A DNA stretch of 64,000 nucleotides from Oscillospiraceae bacterium (GCA_015063895.1 SVTG01000006.1:1-64000); one strand, 5' to 3'. Shown: positions 43,754 through 52,830, counted from the first letter of the stretch. Notes: generated from the sequence alone by a model not told the origin. Made by a program: numbers and translations.

Positions 43754-45382
43754 TTAACCCTCCGTTTTGTTGTGATTTAGTTTGTTTAAAATGTTATCGT
43801 AGGTGAGGCCGTATTTTACGGCAATGTCGCGTGCATAGCTCTTTCCGTCCGGCTTCTGGCGCAGAATGCGGAAGGAGCGGCGCCCCTCGCCCTCAATGCC
43901 CGCCACCAGCGTGTCGATCGGTGCGCCGCCCTGGGGGACGGTGCGCGCGTTGATGGCGTCGATCTCGCCCGACAGCTCGTGCAAGTGGGTAGAGAAGATG
44001 GCGCGGCAGCGTGCCATCGAAAGGCCCGCTAACACCTCGGCGGCAATGTAAGAGGCTTCAAAGGAGCCGGTAGAGGAAAGCGTTTCGTCAAGCAGCACAA
44101 GGCTCTTGTCGGTGATGGCGTCAAAGATCTCGCCAAGACGGGCACATTCCTCGCCAAGGCGTCCCTTGTCGATCGTGTCGTCGGCGCCCGTGGGGAAGTG
44201 CGTAAAGATGGCATCAACGGGACTGAGCGTTGCCTTGTCGGCAGGAACGGGGAGCCCCAGCTGTGCCATGGCCTGGATCATGCCGACGGCACAGGTGACC
44301 ACCGATTTACCGCCGCGGTTGGGACCCGTCAGCACGTAAATGCCGGCCTTCCTGTCAAAATCAATGTCGTTTTTGACCATCGTGTCGTCGGTCTTCAGTG
44401 CCACGGCGGGGTTGTAAAAGCCCGTGGCCGTAAAGGCGCGCTCGTCGGGCTCCTTGATCTCGGGCACGGTCAGCGTGCAGCCCTTGATGCCAAGCGCGCG
44501 CACGAGGTTGGTGCCCTTGACCAGAAACTCAAATTCGGGCAAGAGATTCAGTAAGAAATCGGTGTTTTCAAGCACGTATGCCTGCACGATCTTTTTCCAC
44601 GAGCGTAAGGAGTGGCGGTAGACGTCGTTGATGGCCGAGGTAAAGGCAAGGGAAAGGGCGGTCTTTTGGTTCTCGTTTTGCTTTTTCCCGAAGGGAACCA
44701 GCTCCGCAATGCAGGTGTAGGCGTCGTTTTTCAGATTCAGACGCAGGATCTTTTGCAGCGTGTCGCCCGAATGAAAGGGCTCGGCGTTGATCGCAAGGAC
44801 CCCTGCGTCGCGCGGACGGAGCTGCGCGTCGAGGTTGACACCGAGGGTCACGCTCTTGATCTCACGCACGCGTGACGTCAGCTCCTCAAGGCGGCGGTTC
44901 AGGTCGGTATAATATTCACTCTCCACCAGCTCGGTGATATGATCGGCAAGGGCGTTGAGTGCCGCACTGCGGTAGGTCTTTTTCTCGCGGCAGATCCCCT
45001 CGTAAAGCACGTCGATGCTCGTGATATAGAGCTCGATCTCGGTAATGCCCGTCAGGTAATCCGCCGTGTCGCCGCTGTCGCTGTCAAGGCGGCGCAGCTC
45101 CATGATATCGTAAAGCACGGGCATGAGCTTGCCGAAGGTGGCCGTGATCTCGCTGTGTGCGAGCAGGTCGGCAAAGATCGCTTCACGGTAACGAATGACC
45201 TCGGGGTCGGTAGTGATAAATTCACAAAGAGATGCGTTTTTCAGCGGTAGAATTTCAGCAAGCCCCAGCTCCTCTAACGTAAAATCGTCAATATGGGCAC
45301 CTGTCCCCTCGGCTCTAGCCTTCGACTTTGCCGCCTTGCTCGGGAACAGCAAGCTGAAATCGGTAAACGTCATGTCCGCCAT
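43754..45382 (-). CDS. MutS-like ATPase without mismatch-recognition domain
   Basis: This 542-residue protein has the core/lever helices and the ATPase domain of the MutS family but no N-terminal mismatch-binding domain and no C-terminal Smr nuclease. It is therefore neither MutS1 nor MutS2. Visible motifs are YVLTGPNRGGKSVVT (Walker A, about residue 340), DDTIDKGRLGEECARLGEI (signature-like), LVLLDETLSSTGSFEA (Walker B) and FSTHLHEL. The start at 45382 follows AGGAGG; the frame is open 35 codons further with no signal. It is the first gene of an operon with an Lrp regulator and an aminotransferase. Its role is unknown. Confidence 0.85.
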   Translation of the reverse strand: MADMTFTDFSLLFPSKAAKSKARAEGTGAHIDDFTLEELGLAEILPLKNASLCEFITTDPEVIRYREAIFADLLAHSEITATFGKLMPVLYDIMELRRLDSDSGDTADYLTGITEIELYITSIDVLYEGICREKKTYRSAALNALADHITELVESEYYTDLNRRLEELTSRVREIKSVTLGVNLDAQLRPRDAGVLAINAEPFHSGDTLQKILRLNLKNDAYTCIAELVPFGKKQNENQKTALSLAFTSAINDVYRHSLRSWKKIVQAYVLENTDFLLNLLPEFEFLVKGTNLVRALGIKGCTLTVPEIKEPDERAFTATGFYNPAVALKTDDTMVKNDIDFDRKAGIYVLTGPNRGGKSVVTCAVGMIQAMAQLGLPVPADKATLSPVDAIFTHFPTGADDTIDKGRLGEECARLGEIFDAITDKSLVLLDETLSSTGSFEASYIAAEVLAGLSMARCRAIFSTHLHELSGEIDAINARTVPQGGAPIDTLVAGIEGEGRRSFRILRQKPDGKSYARDIAVKYGLTYDNILNKLNHNKTEG

Positions 45383-45415
45383 AGCAACCTCCTCTATCGT
45401 ATGATATAATATAAA

Positions 45416-45444
45416 AGTATAGCACAAGCTTTGCAAAAAATCAA
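45416..45444 (-). promoter_or_regulatory. sigma-A promoter for the MutS-like/Lrp/aminotransferase operon
   Basis: On the minus strand TTGATT (45439-45444), 17 bp, TATACT (45416-45421). Confidence 0.6.
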
Positions 45445-45481
45445 GATGGTGCCGCAAAAAATATGCGCGCGCAAAAGACGC

Positions 45482-45510
45482 TTGCAAAAGCGTGCGGCGT
45501 GTGCTATAAT
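45482..45510 (+). promoter_or_regulatory. sigma-A promoter for the UxaC-like gene
   Basis: TTGCAA (45482-45487), 17 bp, TATAAT (45505-45510). Confidence 0.8.
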
Positions 45511-45541
45511 GTTACGGGAATAGGCAAAGGGAGGTGGTCGT

Positions 45542-46816
45542 GTGCATACCGGGGCCGCAGAAGGTTTTTTAACAGACAGGATCATGGCGATGCCACAGGT
45601 GGCACGCGGTGTGTACCTGCCCGACGGGGGGCGGATGACAAGGCCCCTTGCGAATATCGGTGAGCTGTGGTTTTCCTCACCCGTGATGGCACGTATGCTG
45701 CAAAACGGTGCGAAAAACGCAGGGGAATTGCCCGAAAACGCCGCTGATTTTGAAAAGCTTGCGGTGCTTCTCGCGGCATTGCCGCGCCTGGGCGGTACAC
45801 CGATCGGGGAGGGGCTTTGCGCCGACCTTGCAGCCCTTGGCTGTCGGCTGTCCCCCACGCCCGAAAACGCCGCCGCCATCTGGCAGGAGACTGCTGCTGC
45901 GCTGGCAGATACCCCGCTCTCACCAAAGGACCTGTATGCACGCATGGGCGTGCGCGTGCTGGACGTGACACCCACGGAGCTCGCACGGGGCGTTGCGCTA
46001 CCGCAGAGCTGCGTGCCGCTTGTGTCGTTGCCCGCGCTGTTGTCGGCACACACGCCCGACTTTTTACAAACGCTTACCGCACTTGCCGCGTACAGCGGCA
46101 ATGAGATCACGACCTTGGCTGCCCTGGAGGCGGCGCTGGAGGCGCTGCTGATCGGTGCGAGGGCGCGCGGCGCGCGCGTGGTGGCGCTTTCTCTTTGTGA
46201 TACCGCGTCGTTTTGCCGCCCCGATCCCTATCACGCCGCCGAGGCCTTTAAGACGGCACTTGACGGCAAGGGGCATCGTTTGCGCACCGACGAGGCGGCT
46301 CTTTTACACGCGCAGATCCTGCGTATACTCGGGCGCCTGGCTCTCGCTCACGGCTATCGGTTTTTGCTGGAGCTTTCTCCGAAAACCGATACCGTCAGTG
46401 CCCCTTTTTCGCCGCCCGAGCTGCAAAAGCTGCTTTCTTATCTGGAGGAATGGCAGGCTCTGCCCCCGACGTGCCTCTCCCTTGCCCCCGCGCAGTACGA
46501 GGGGGGGCTTTCCGCGCTCCTCGGTGCCTTTCCCGATCAAACGGGCACCTCACGTCTTCTTTTTGGCATTGCGGGGCAGGGGGCAACCGCAGCCGATCTT
46601 GGCCGTGCCGTGCGCTTTTTCGCGCGAAACGGTGCCCTGACACGCTGTATGGGGCTTACCGACGCACGCACGCTTTGTCTGCAAAACCGCACCGCTGCCC
46701 GCTTTGCCGCGGCGCTGGGTGAGGAGCTTTCCCTGTTTGACGATGCCGACTTTGCCGAGGCGGAGGCTCGTGCTGTGCTGTTCCTGCGTGCCGCCGATTT
46801 TTACGGCCTCACATAG
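45542..46816 (+). CDS. UxaC-like (glucuronate isomerase fold) protein lacking the catalytic motifs
   Basis: This 424-residue protein aligns by eye with the uronate isomerase UxaC across most of its length: NIGELWFSSPVMARMLQNGA with the LYDIW...KWRAMR region, SPTPENAAAIWQETAAAL with the SPSTADEIWNECNELL region, DLYARMGVRVLDVTP with the MQQMNVKMVGTTD region, and RFFARNGALTRCMGLTDARTL with the LLSRFVGMLTDSRSF region. The HxH metal motif (DYHCHLPP in Escherichia coli) is absent, and the SWRPD segment is SLPAL here. The N-terminus is shorter. It is probably a pseudoenzyme or has a new function. The GTG start at 45542 follows AAAGGGAGGT. Confidence 0.65.
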   Translation: MHTGAAEGFLTDRIMAMPQVARGVYLPDGGRMTRPLANIGELWFSSPVMARMLQNGAKNAGELPENAADFEKLAVLLAALPRLGGTPIGEGLCADLAALGCRLSPTPENAAAIWQETAAALADTPLSPKDLYARMGVRVLDVTPTELARGVALPQSCVPLVSLPALLSAHTPDFLQTLTALAAYSGNEITTLAALEAALEALLIGARARGARVVALSLCDTASFCRPDPYHAAEAFKTALDGKGHRLRTDEAALLHAQILRILGRLALAHGYRFLLELSPKTDTVSAPFSPPELQKLLSYLEEWQALPPTCLSLAPAQYEGGLSALLGAFPDQTGTSRLLFGIAGQGATAADLGRAVRFFARNGALTRCMGLTDARTLCLQNRTAARFAAALGEELSLFDDADFAEAEARAVLFLRAADFYGLT

Positions 46817-46837
46817 CGCCGAGATCCTTTTGCATAT

Positions 46838-46878
46838 AAAAAACAGCCGAAAACGTAGCACGTTTTCGGCTGTTTTTT
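46838..46878. terminator. bidirectional terminator between the UxaC-like gene and truB
   Basis: An 18-bp stem (46838-46855 with 46861-46878, core AACAGCCGAAAACG) with six A's on the left and six T's on the right. Confidence 0.93.
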
Positions 46879-46888
46879 GGTTTTCGTA

Positions 46889-47806
46889 TTATAAAACGAA
46901 GGTCTTGACGGCCTTGATGGCGGTGCCCCCCTCGTAGGTGCGCACCTCGCCGATGGCAAAAAAGCTGCCCCTTTCGTCGCAAAGGCGCACGCGTGCACCG
47001 ACGGGGTGCGCGGTCTTGATCTTGCTTTGATAGATCTCGCACCCGCTACGCGCCAGCTTTTCAAAAAACGGGGGCAGACACACGGGCGTGAGGTCGTCGA
47101 ATAAGCGCTCGGTGGGCAACAGGCACGCCTCGCGTGCCGCTGCGTCCATTTGCTCCAGCGCCTCCAACGTATAGCAATCGTCAAGTGCAAAGTCGCCTGT
47201 TTTGGTACGGCAAAGCGCCGCCATAGCGCCGCCGCACCCGAGGTCGCGTCCGATATCGGCACAAAGTGTGCGGATATAGGTGCCTGCGGAGCAGGCGACG
47301 GTGAGCGTGTAGCATGCGGGCTGCTCGGTCGGCGTGACGGTCAGCTTGTGTACCGTGACCTCGCGCGCCTCGCGCTCTATCTCAATGCCGCGCCGCGCCA
47401 GATCCAGTAACTTTTGACCGTTTACCTTCAATGCGCTGTACATAGGAGGCGTTTGCCTATAACGCCCACAGTAGGCGCTTGCCGCCTCCAAGACACGCGT
47501 GGCGGCAGGTAAGTCGGCACACGTGGTAAGAATTTCACCCGTGGTATCCTCGGTATCGGTGGTGATGCCAAGGCGCAAGGTCGCCACGTAGCACTTGTCG
47601 TGTACCGAAAGGTATTCGGCAGCCTTGGCGGCGCGCCCGAGCAGCAGCACCAGAACGCCCGTGGCCATCGGGTCAAGCGTGCCCGTGTGCCCGACGCGCC
47701 GCGTGCCGTATAGGCGCCGTATGCGCCCCACCACGTCGTGGGAGGTGAGGCCTGCCGGCTTATTGATCAGTAAAACGCCCGTGGGCTCCGGGTGCTTATG
47801 TTCCAT
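46889..47806 (-). CDS. truB: tRNA pseudouridine(55) synthase
   Basis: TruB makes the near-universal pseudouridine 55 in the tRNA T-loop. The 305-residue protein has VLLINKPAGLTSHDVV, the catalytic loop VGHTGTLDPMATGVLVL with Asp45, RYRQTPPMYSALKVNG and SAGTYIRTLCADIG. A C-terminal PUA-like domain follows. It lies 46 bp downstream of trmB on the same strand and is the last gene of a ychF-trmB-truB transcript. Confidence 0.96.
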   Translation of the reverse strand: MEHKHPEPTGVLLINKPAGLTSHDVVGRIRRLYGTRRVGHTGTLDPMATGVLVLLLGRAAKAAEYLSVHDKCYVATLRLGITTDTEDTTGEILTTCADLPAATRVLEAASAYCGRYRQTPPMYSALKVNGQKLLDLARRGIEIEREAREVTVHKLTVTPTEQPACYTLTVACSAGTYIRTLCADIGRDLGCGGAMAALCRTKTGDFALDDCYTLEALEQMDAAAREACLLPTERLFDDLTPVCLPPFFEKLARSGCEIYQSKIKTAHPVGARVRLCDERGSFFAIGEVRTYEGGTAIKAVKTFVL

Positions 47807-47852
47807 CGTTCACTCCTTGCAAGGGGCGGGGTGCCGTGCTTGCATGTTTGTC

Positions 47853-48503
47853 TTAGTCAAAATATACGGTGACCGCGTGAATGGGAAAGCCCTTTTCGGA
47901 AAAGCTTTTCTCATACTCGGTCATAATATTGCCCTCGTTATAGGGGCTGTTGTGCAGATCGCGCGTCAGATTTTCCGTGCGGAGCCCCATGGCGGCAAAT
48001 TCCTCGAGCGAAAAATCAAACAAATTGACGTTGTCGGTCTTGAAGCGCAGCACGCCGCCCACCTTCAGCACCTCACGGTAGCGCGCGAGGAAATCGCGGT
48101 GCGTCAGGCGCCGCTTGGCGTGACGTGCCTTGTGCCACGGGTCGCTGAAGTTCAGGTAAAGACAGTCAACGCTGTGCGCGGGGAACCACTCGGTCAGATT
48201 TTCGGCATTGCCGATGAGAAAGCGCAGATTGTCGGGGCGCTTGTCGCGGCAGGCCATCGCCTTTTCAAGCGCTGTCACCATCACGTCGGCTACGACCTCC
48301 ATGGCAATGAGATTGACCTCGGGGTGCTGTGCCGATACGCTGCAGGCAAAGCTGCCCTTGCCGCACCCGATCTCAAGGTGCAGGGGGCGCTTTTTTGCAA
48401 AAAAGGCATCGGGATCTTCTTTTAGCTTGGCGGTGTCCCCGATCAGCAATTCGGCACAGGCGGCAATGCGCTCGGCACCGTGCTTTTTCTTACGGGCGCG
48501 CAT
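47853..48503 (-). CDS. trmB: tRNA (guanine(46)-N7)-methyltransferase
   Basis: TrmB adds 7-methylguanosine at position 46 of tRNA. The 216-residue protein has HLEIGCGKGSFACSVSAQHP (SAM-binding motif I), FLIGNAENLTEWF, LNFSDPWHKARHAKRRLTH (substrate-binding motif) and NIMTEYEKSFSEKG at the end. The N-terminus is MRARKKKHGAERI. Its ATG overlaps the ychF stop by one base (TGATG), so it is translationally coupled to it. Confidence 0.95.
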   Translation of the reverse strand: MRARKKKHGAERIAACAELLIGDTAKLKEDPDAFFAKKRPLHLEIGCGKGSFACSVSAQHPEVNLIAMEVVADVMVTALEKAMACRDKRPDNLRFLIGNAENLTEWFPAHSVDCLYLNFSDPWHKARHAKRRLTHRDFLARYREVLKVGGVLRFKTDNVNLFDFSLEEFAAMGLRTENLTRDLHNSPYNEGNIMTEYEKSFSEKGFPIHAVTVYFD

Positions 48504-49597
48504 CAGACGTTAAAGCGGAAGACAACAATGTCTCCGTCCTGCATCACGTATTCCTTGCCCTCGCTGCGCAGTAAGCCTGCCTCCTTGACGCCGTTCATCG
48601 AGCCGATGCGCTCCAGGTCGTCAAATGCCACCACCTCGGCACGGATAAAGCCGCGCTCAAAGTCGGAGTGGATCTTGCCTGCCGCCCCCGGTGCCTTGGT
48701 GCCGCGCGTAATGGTCCAGGCACGCACCTCCTTGGGGCCGGCTGTCAGAAAGCTGATCAGACCCAGCAGAGAGTAGCTTGCCTTGATCAGACGGTCAAGG
48801 CCGCTTTCGGGGATCCCGAGATCGTCAAGAAACGCCTGCTTTTCCTCGCCCGAGAGCTCTGCGATCTCGGCCTCGATCTGGGCGCACACGGGCAAAATGC
48901 CCGCGTTTTCGCTCTCGGCAAAGGCCTTGAGCTTTGCGTACATGGGGTTGGCGGTCGGCTCGTCTCCGACGTCCTCCTCGCCGATATTCGCCACGTAAAT
49001 AACGGGCTTCATCGTTAAGAGCGGCGTGTCGGCCAGCACGGCGCGCTCGTCCTCGGTGAGGTCGGCGGTGCGTGCGGTCTTGCCCGACTCCAGCACAGCG
49101 TAAAGACGCTCTAAAACGGCAAGCTCGGCGGCCAGCGTTTTGTCACCCTTCATCGCCTTTTTGGTGCGGTCCATGCGGCGCTCCAGCATTTCCATATCCG
49201 AGAAGATCAATTCAAGATTGATGGTCTCAAGGTCACGAATGGGGTCAACGGCACCGTCAACGTGAATGATATTGTCGTCCTCAAAGCAGCGCACCACGTG
49301 AATCACGGCGTCGACCTCGCGAATGTGAGAAAGAAACTTGTTGCCAAGCCCCTCGCCCTTGGAGGCGCCGCGCACAAGACCTGCGATATCCACAAATTCG
49401 ATCACGGCAGGGGTGTATTTTTCGGGTGCGTACATAGCGGAAAGATAATCCATACGTGCGTCGGGCACAGCCACCACACCCACGTTCGGCTCAATGGTGC
49501 AGAAGGGGTAGTTGGCGGACTCGGCCCCCGCGTTTGTCAGGGCATTAAACAGGGTGCTTTTGCCGACGTTGGGCAGCCCCACGATACCAAGCTTCAT
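48503..49597 (-). CDS. ychF: ribosome-binding ATPase YchF
   Basis: YchF is an Obg-family P-loop protein that binds ribosomes and prefers ATP over GTP. The 364-residue protein starts KLGIVGLPNVGKSTLFNALT (G1), has VEFVDIAGLVRGASKGEGLG (G3 region), VIHVVRCFEDDNI, a coiled-coil insertion around residues 130-200, and a C-terminal TGS domain ending in VVFRFNV. It is the first gene of the ychF-trmB-truB operon and has a clear promoter. Confidence 0.97.
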   Translation of the reverse strand: MKLGIVGLPNVGKSTLFNALTNAGAESANYPFCTIEPNVGVVAVPDARMDYLSAMYAPEKYTPAVIEFVDIAGLVRGASKGEGLGNKFLSHIREVDAVIHVVRCFEDDNIIHVDGAVDPIRDLETINLELIFSDMEMLERRMDRTKKAMKGDKTLAAELAVLERLYAVLESGKTARTADLTEDERAVLADTPLLTMKPVIYVANIGEEDVGDEPTANPMYAKLKAFAESENAGILPVCAQIEAEIAELSGEEKQAFLDDLGIPESGLDRLIKASYSLLGLISFLTAGPKEVRAWTITRGTKAPGAAGKIHSDFERGFIRAEVVAFDDLERIGSMNGVKEAGLLRSEGKEYVMQDGDIVVFRFNV

Positions 49598-49635
49598 AAG
49601 TAATTCTCCTTGTGTCGGAAATAATCATAAATTTA

Positions 49636-49664
49636 ATTATAACGCATTTAGGCATTTTTTGCAA
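49636..49664 (-). promoter_or_regulatory. sigma-A promoter for ychF-trmB-truB
   Basis: On the minus strand TTGCAA (49659-49664), 17 bp, TATAAT (49636-49641). Confidence 0.82.
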
Positions 49665-49735
49665 TAGCCTTTATAAAAATAAACAAGTTGTAACATTTTT
49701 TTTAATTTGTATTCACACTTTTTTCAAAAAAGGGG

Positions 49736-49764
49736 TTTTCAAAAGGGAACATATGTGATATAAT
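49736..49764 (+). promoter_or_regulatory. sigma-A promoter for the response regulator/HtrA/MgtC genes
   Basis: TTTTCA (49736-49741), 17 bp, TATAAT (49759-49764). A GCGCGC-type hairpin (about 49782-49801, with TATTTT in the loop) lies between it and the ribosome binding site. Confidence 0.65.
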
Positions 49765-49814
49765 AGTTAACAATTCTAAAAAGCGCGCCTATTTTGCGCG
49801 CATGGGAGGATAAA

Positions 49815-50501
49815 ATGCCTGAAGGTAAAACGATCCTGATTGTTGATAAGCCCTCTGTTTGCGAACTGGTCAAGCCCTACCTTGAGCGTGCGGGCTATGC
49901 CGTGGCACCCTGCTACGATAAGGGTGACGTGCTGTTTAAAATAAGAGAGCTCGCCCCATCGCTTTTACTGATGGGCAGCCTGCCCGCCGACCGTGATACC
50001 GAGCAGTACGTGCGCGATCTGAAGTCCTGCACCGACGTGCCGCTTCTTTTAACGGTGGATACGGGCGATGCCGCCGCACGTGCCGCCCTGCTTGATGCGG
50101 GTGCCGACGACGTGATGAGCGCCCCCGTTCATACGGGTGAGCTGCGCGCACGTGCCAAGGCCCTGCTGCGCCGCCCGGCGGTCAGCGAGCCCGTGCACAG
50201 CGACGTGATCCGCTATGATAATTTTGAGATCAGCCAGGAGCGCTTTGAATTGAAGCTGCGCGGCGAAAAGGTGGATATTCCCCCGAAGGAGCTGCAGCTT
50301 TTGTATTGTCTTGCCGCCAGCCCCAACCGTGTGTTCAGCCGCGAGAAGCTGCTTGAGCACGTGTGGGATTTTGCCTTCCTCGGTGATAGCCGTACCGTTG
50401 ACGTACATATCAAGCGTCTGCGTGAAAAGCTCTCGGGCGTGTCCGATAAATGGGCGCTCACCACCGTGTGGGGCGTTGGCTATAAATTTGAGTTGAAATA
50501 A
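49815..50501 (+). CDS. OmpR-type response regulator with a degenerate receiver
   Basis: This 228-residue protein has an N-terminal receiver-like domain (1-120) and a C-terminal OmpR-type winged helix (KVDIPPKELQLLYCLAASPN, REKLLEHVWDF, TVDVHIKRLREKL). In the receiver the phospho-acceptor Asp position is Gly54 (LLLMGSLP), the conserved Lys is Ala103 (DDVMSAPV), and only one of the usual N-terminal acidic pair is present (LIVDKP). It should not be phosphorylated normally. No histidine kinase is adjacent. The ATG at 49815 follows GGGAGGA. The downstream HtrA and MgtC genes are plausible targets. Confidence 0.88.
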   Translation: MPEGKTILIVDKPSVCELVKPYLERAGYAVAPCYDKGDVLFKIRELAPSLLLMGSLPADRDTEQYVRDLKSCTDVPLLLTVDTGDAAARAALLDAGADDVMSAPVHTGELRARAKALLRRPAVSEPVHSDVIRYDNFEISQERFELKLRGEKVDIPPKELQLLYCLAASPNRVFSREKLLEHVWDFAFLGDSRTVDVHIKRLREKLSGVSDKWALTTVWGVGYKFELK

Positions 50502-50565
50502 TCTTCAAGGCAAGTCTTTTTGATCATACCCGCAGCGGCCGTGTGGCCGCTTGAAAGGAGCTTGT

Positions 50566-52059
50566 ATGGAAGAAAACCGCAATATATTGCCGCCCGAAGG
50601 GCAGGGAGCCGATGAAAACGGCACCCCCACGCCCAAGGCGCAGGCACACGTGCCCGAGGTGAGCACGCCCGAGACCGGCGCGCCCGAGGCAGCCGAGTTT
50701 GTGGCCGGTGATATGACCGCTGCGGCACCCGATGCCGAGGCGTCTGTTGATGAGGAAAGTGTATCTGCCGCACCCGTGGCTGAAAACGGGGACGGGGAGA
50801 GCGCAAAGGTGTCACAGGAGCCCCCCGTTGCCCTTTACTGGGAATTCGGTGCGACGCCCGATGCACCCGTGCAGCACGCACCCGAAAAAACACATGCAAC
50901 CAAGCGCTTTGTCGGCGTATTCGCGGCGGTGACGGCGGTGTTCCTCGCCGTGCTGATCGTGCTGCTGCTCCTTGGTGATGCAGGCTTTAAGATCTACCGC
51001 ACCGTGATGCACGAGCGTACGGTCTTCGTCAAGGAATATAATACCGACGTGGAGGGGCTGCTCGCCCCCGAGGAGGCGGCTGAGGTCGTCAAGCGATCGA
51101 CCGTGACGGTCGTGGTACGCCTGGAAACAGGCACGGCGATCGGCTCGGGCTTTATCTATACCGCCGACGGATATATCTGCACCAACCACCACGTGGTGGA
51201 GGAGGCGCTCTCCGTGCAGGTGATCCTGCCCGACGGTGAGGCGGTCGACGCCACCGTGGTCGGCACCAATGAAATGGCAGATCTGGCCGTCATCAAGATC
51301 AATAAAACGGGGCTTACCCCCGTGAAGCTCGGCAGCTCCGCCGCCGCGCTTGTCGGTGAGAGCGTCGTGGCTGTCGGTACCCCCGCCAAGATCGATTACA
51401 GGGGCACGGCAACCTTTGGCAGGATCTCCGCCACGAACCGCATCGTGTCGCTTTATAACGAGAGCGGCGTGGTCAATAAAAAGATGACGCTTTTGCAGAC
51501 CGATACCAGCGTCAATCCCGGTAACTCGGGCGGCCCCCTTGCCAATATGTACGGCGAGGTGATCGGCGTAGTGGTGATGAAGGTCTCTTATTTCGGCGGC
51601 ACGGTCTTTGACGGTATCGGGTTTGCGATCCCGATCGACGGGGCGAAGATCATCATCGATGCCCTGATCCGGGACGGCATCTTCACGGGTACGAATCCCG
51701 TAGCTACGGGTCGCTCGCTCCTTGGCATCGGCGGCATCGGTATCGAGGGCGGCTATTGGTACTCCGACCCTGCCGACTCCAACCGCCAGAAGTCCCTGAG
51801 CGAGGTAGCGGGCTATACCTATATTCCCGACGACGGCGTTTACGTCATTGGTGTCAATGAAAGCAACGCCATAGGGCGTCTTGAGGTGGGTGACGTGATC
51901 ACGCACATCAACGGCCTTGCCATGTATACGGTCTACGATATCATTGACCAGGTCAACCGTTATCCCGTCTACACCGAGGTCACCGTGACCTTAAAGCGCT
52001 ATAACGGTACCGCATGGACCGAGCAGGTCGTGACGGTGCAATTATTTGAGGAAAGTTGA
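50566..52059 (+). CDS. membrane-anchored HtrA/DegP-type serine protease
   Basis: This 497-residue S1C-family protease probably degrades damaged proteins outside the membrane. It has a long acidic, low-complexity N-terminal cytoplasmic region (about 1-110), one membrane segment (about 116-136), a trypsin-like domain with the triad His209 (ICTNHHVVEEA), Asp239 (MADLAVIKI) and Ser321 (VNPGNSGGPLA), and a C-terminal PDZ domain with GVYVIGVNESNAIGRLEVGD. The ATG at 50566 follows AAAGGAG. It lies 64 bp after the atypical response regulator and 10 bp before mgtC-like genes, which suggests a shared envelope-stress unit. Confidence 0.93.
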   Translation: MEENRNILPPEGQGADENGTPTPKAQAHVPEVSTPETGAPEAAEFVAGDMTAAAPDAEASVDEESVSAAPVAENGDGESAKVSQEPPVALYWEFGATPDAPVQHAPEKTHATKRFVGVFAAVTAVFLAVLIVLLLLGDAGFKIYRTVMHERTVFVKEYNTDVEGLLAPEEAAEVVKRSTVTVVVRLETGTAIGSGFIYTADGYICTNHHVVEEALSVQVILPDGEAVDATVVGTNEMADLAVIKINKTGLTPVKLGSSAAALVGESVVAVGTPAKIDYRGTATFGRISATNRIVSLYNESGVVNKKMTLLQTDTSVNPGNSGGPLANMYGEVIGVVVMKVSYFGGTVFDGIGFAIPIDGAKIIIDALIRDGIFTGTNPVATGRSLLGIGGIGIEGGYWYSDPADSNRQKSLSEVAGYTYIPDDGVYVIGVNESNAIGRLEVGDVITHINGLAMYTVYDIIDQVNRYPVYTEVTVTLKRYNGTAWTEQVVTVQLFEES

Positions 52060-52069
52060 GGGAAGCTGC

Positions 52070-52816
52070 ATGTTTTCTTTTCTTGACCCGTTAAGGGTGA
52101 TTACATCGGATAATGCTGCGCTGGTGGCGCTGGTGCGCCTCGGCATTGCGGCATTCTGCGGTGGCTGCATCGGCATTGAGCGCGGCAAAAAGCGCCGTCC
52201 TGCGGGCTTCCGCACACATATGCTGGTCTGCCTTGCGGCCGCGCTTGCCATGATCATGAGCCAGTACCTGACCATGATGATCAACGAATATTGGCTGACG
52301 CTGATCGGCGATCTGAATTCGCCCGGCAGCATCTCCACGGACGTATCGCGCTTCGGTGCGCAGATCATCAACGGCATCGGCTTTCTCGGTGCCGGCACCG
52401 TGATTGTCACGGGGCGCCAGCAGGTAAAGGGCCTTACCACGGCGGCAGGCCTTTGGGCCTCTGCCTGTATGGGCCTTTGCATCGGGGCGGGATTTGTGGA
52501 GGGCGCATTCGTTGCGTGCGTGCTGATCATCGCCACGATCACCATCTTTACCCATCTTGAGCGCTTTATCGTGTCGCGTGTGCGCAATATCAACCTTTAC
52601 GTAGAGTTTGAGCACGCCGACGACGTGGGTGCCGTGATCTCCGCCATCAAGGCGCAGGATATTCGTATTTTTGACGTTGAGATTCAAAAAAGCAAGGACC
52701 CCGGCGGCAACCAAAGCGCTGTATTCTCGGTCCTCTTGCCCAAGCGTATGTCGCACGCAACCGCCCTTTCGGTGGTGGCGGGTGTTGAAAACGTGCGCGC
52801 CATTGAAGAACTGTAA
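52070..52816 (+). CDS. MgtC/SapB-family membrane protein (first of two)
   Basis: This 248-residue protein has four to five N-terminal membrane segments with the MgtC signature GGCIGIERGKKRRPAGFRTH and GFLGAGTVIVTGRQQVKGLT. An ACT-like cytoplasmic domain follows (about 170-248). MgtC proteins are linked to magnesium limitation and to control of the F-type ATPase. The ATG at 52070 follows GAGG; the open frame extends 24 bp upstream into htrA. The second copy starts 14 bp downstream. Confidence 0.9.
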   Translation: MFSFLDPLRVITSDNAALVALVRLGIAAFCGGCIGIERGKKRRPAGFRTHMLVCLAAALAMIMSQYLTMMINEYWLTLIGDLNSPGSISTDVSRFGAQIINGIGFLGAGTVIVTGRQQVKGLTTAAGLWASACMGLCIGAGFVEGAFVACVLIIATITIFTHLERFIVSRVRNINLYVEFEHADDVGAVISAIKAQDIRIFDVEIQKSKDPGGNQSAVFSVLLPKRMSHATALSVVAGVENVRAIEEL

Positions 52817-52830
52817 GGAGGGAAGCAACC

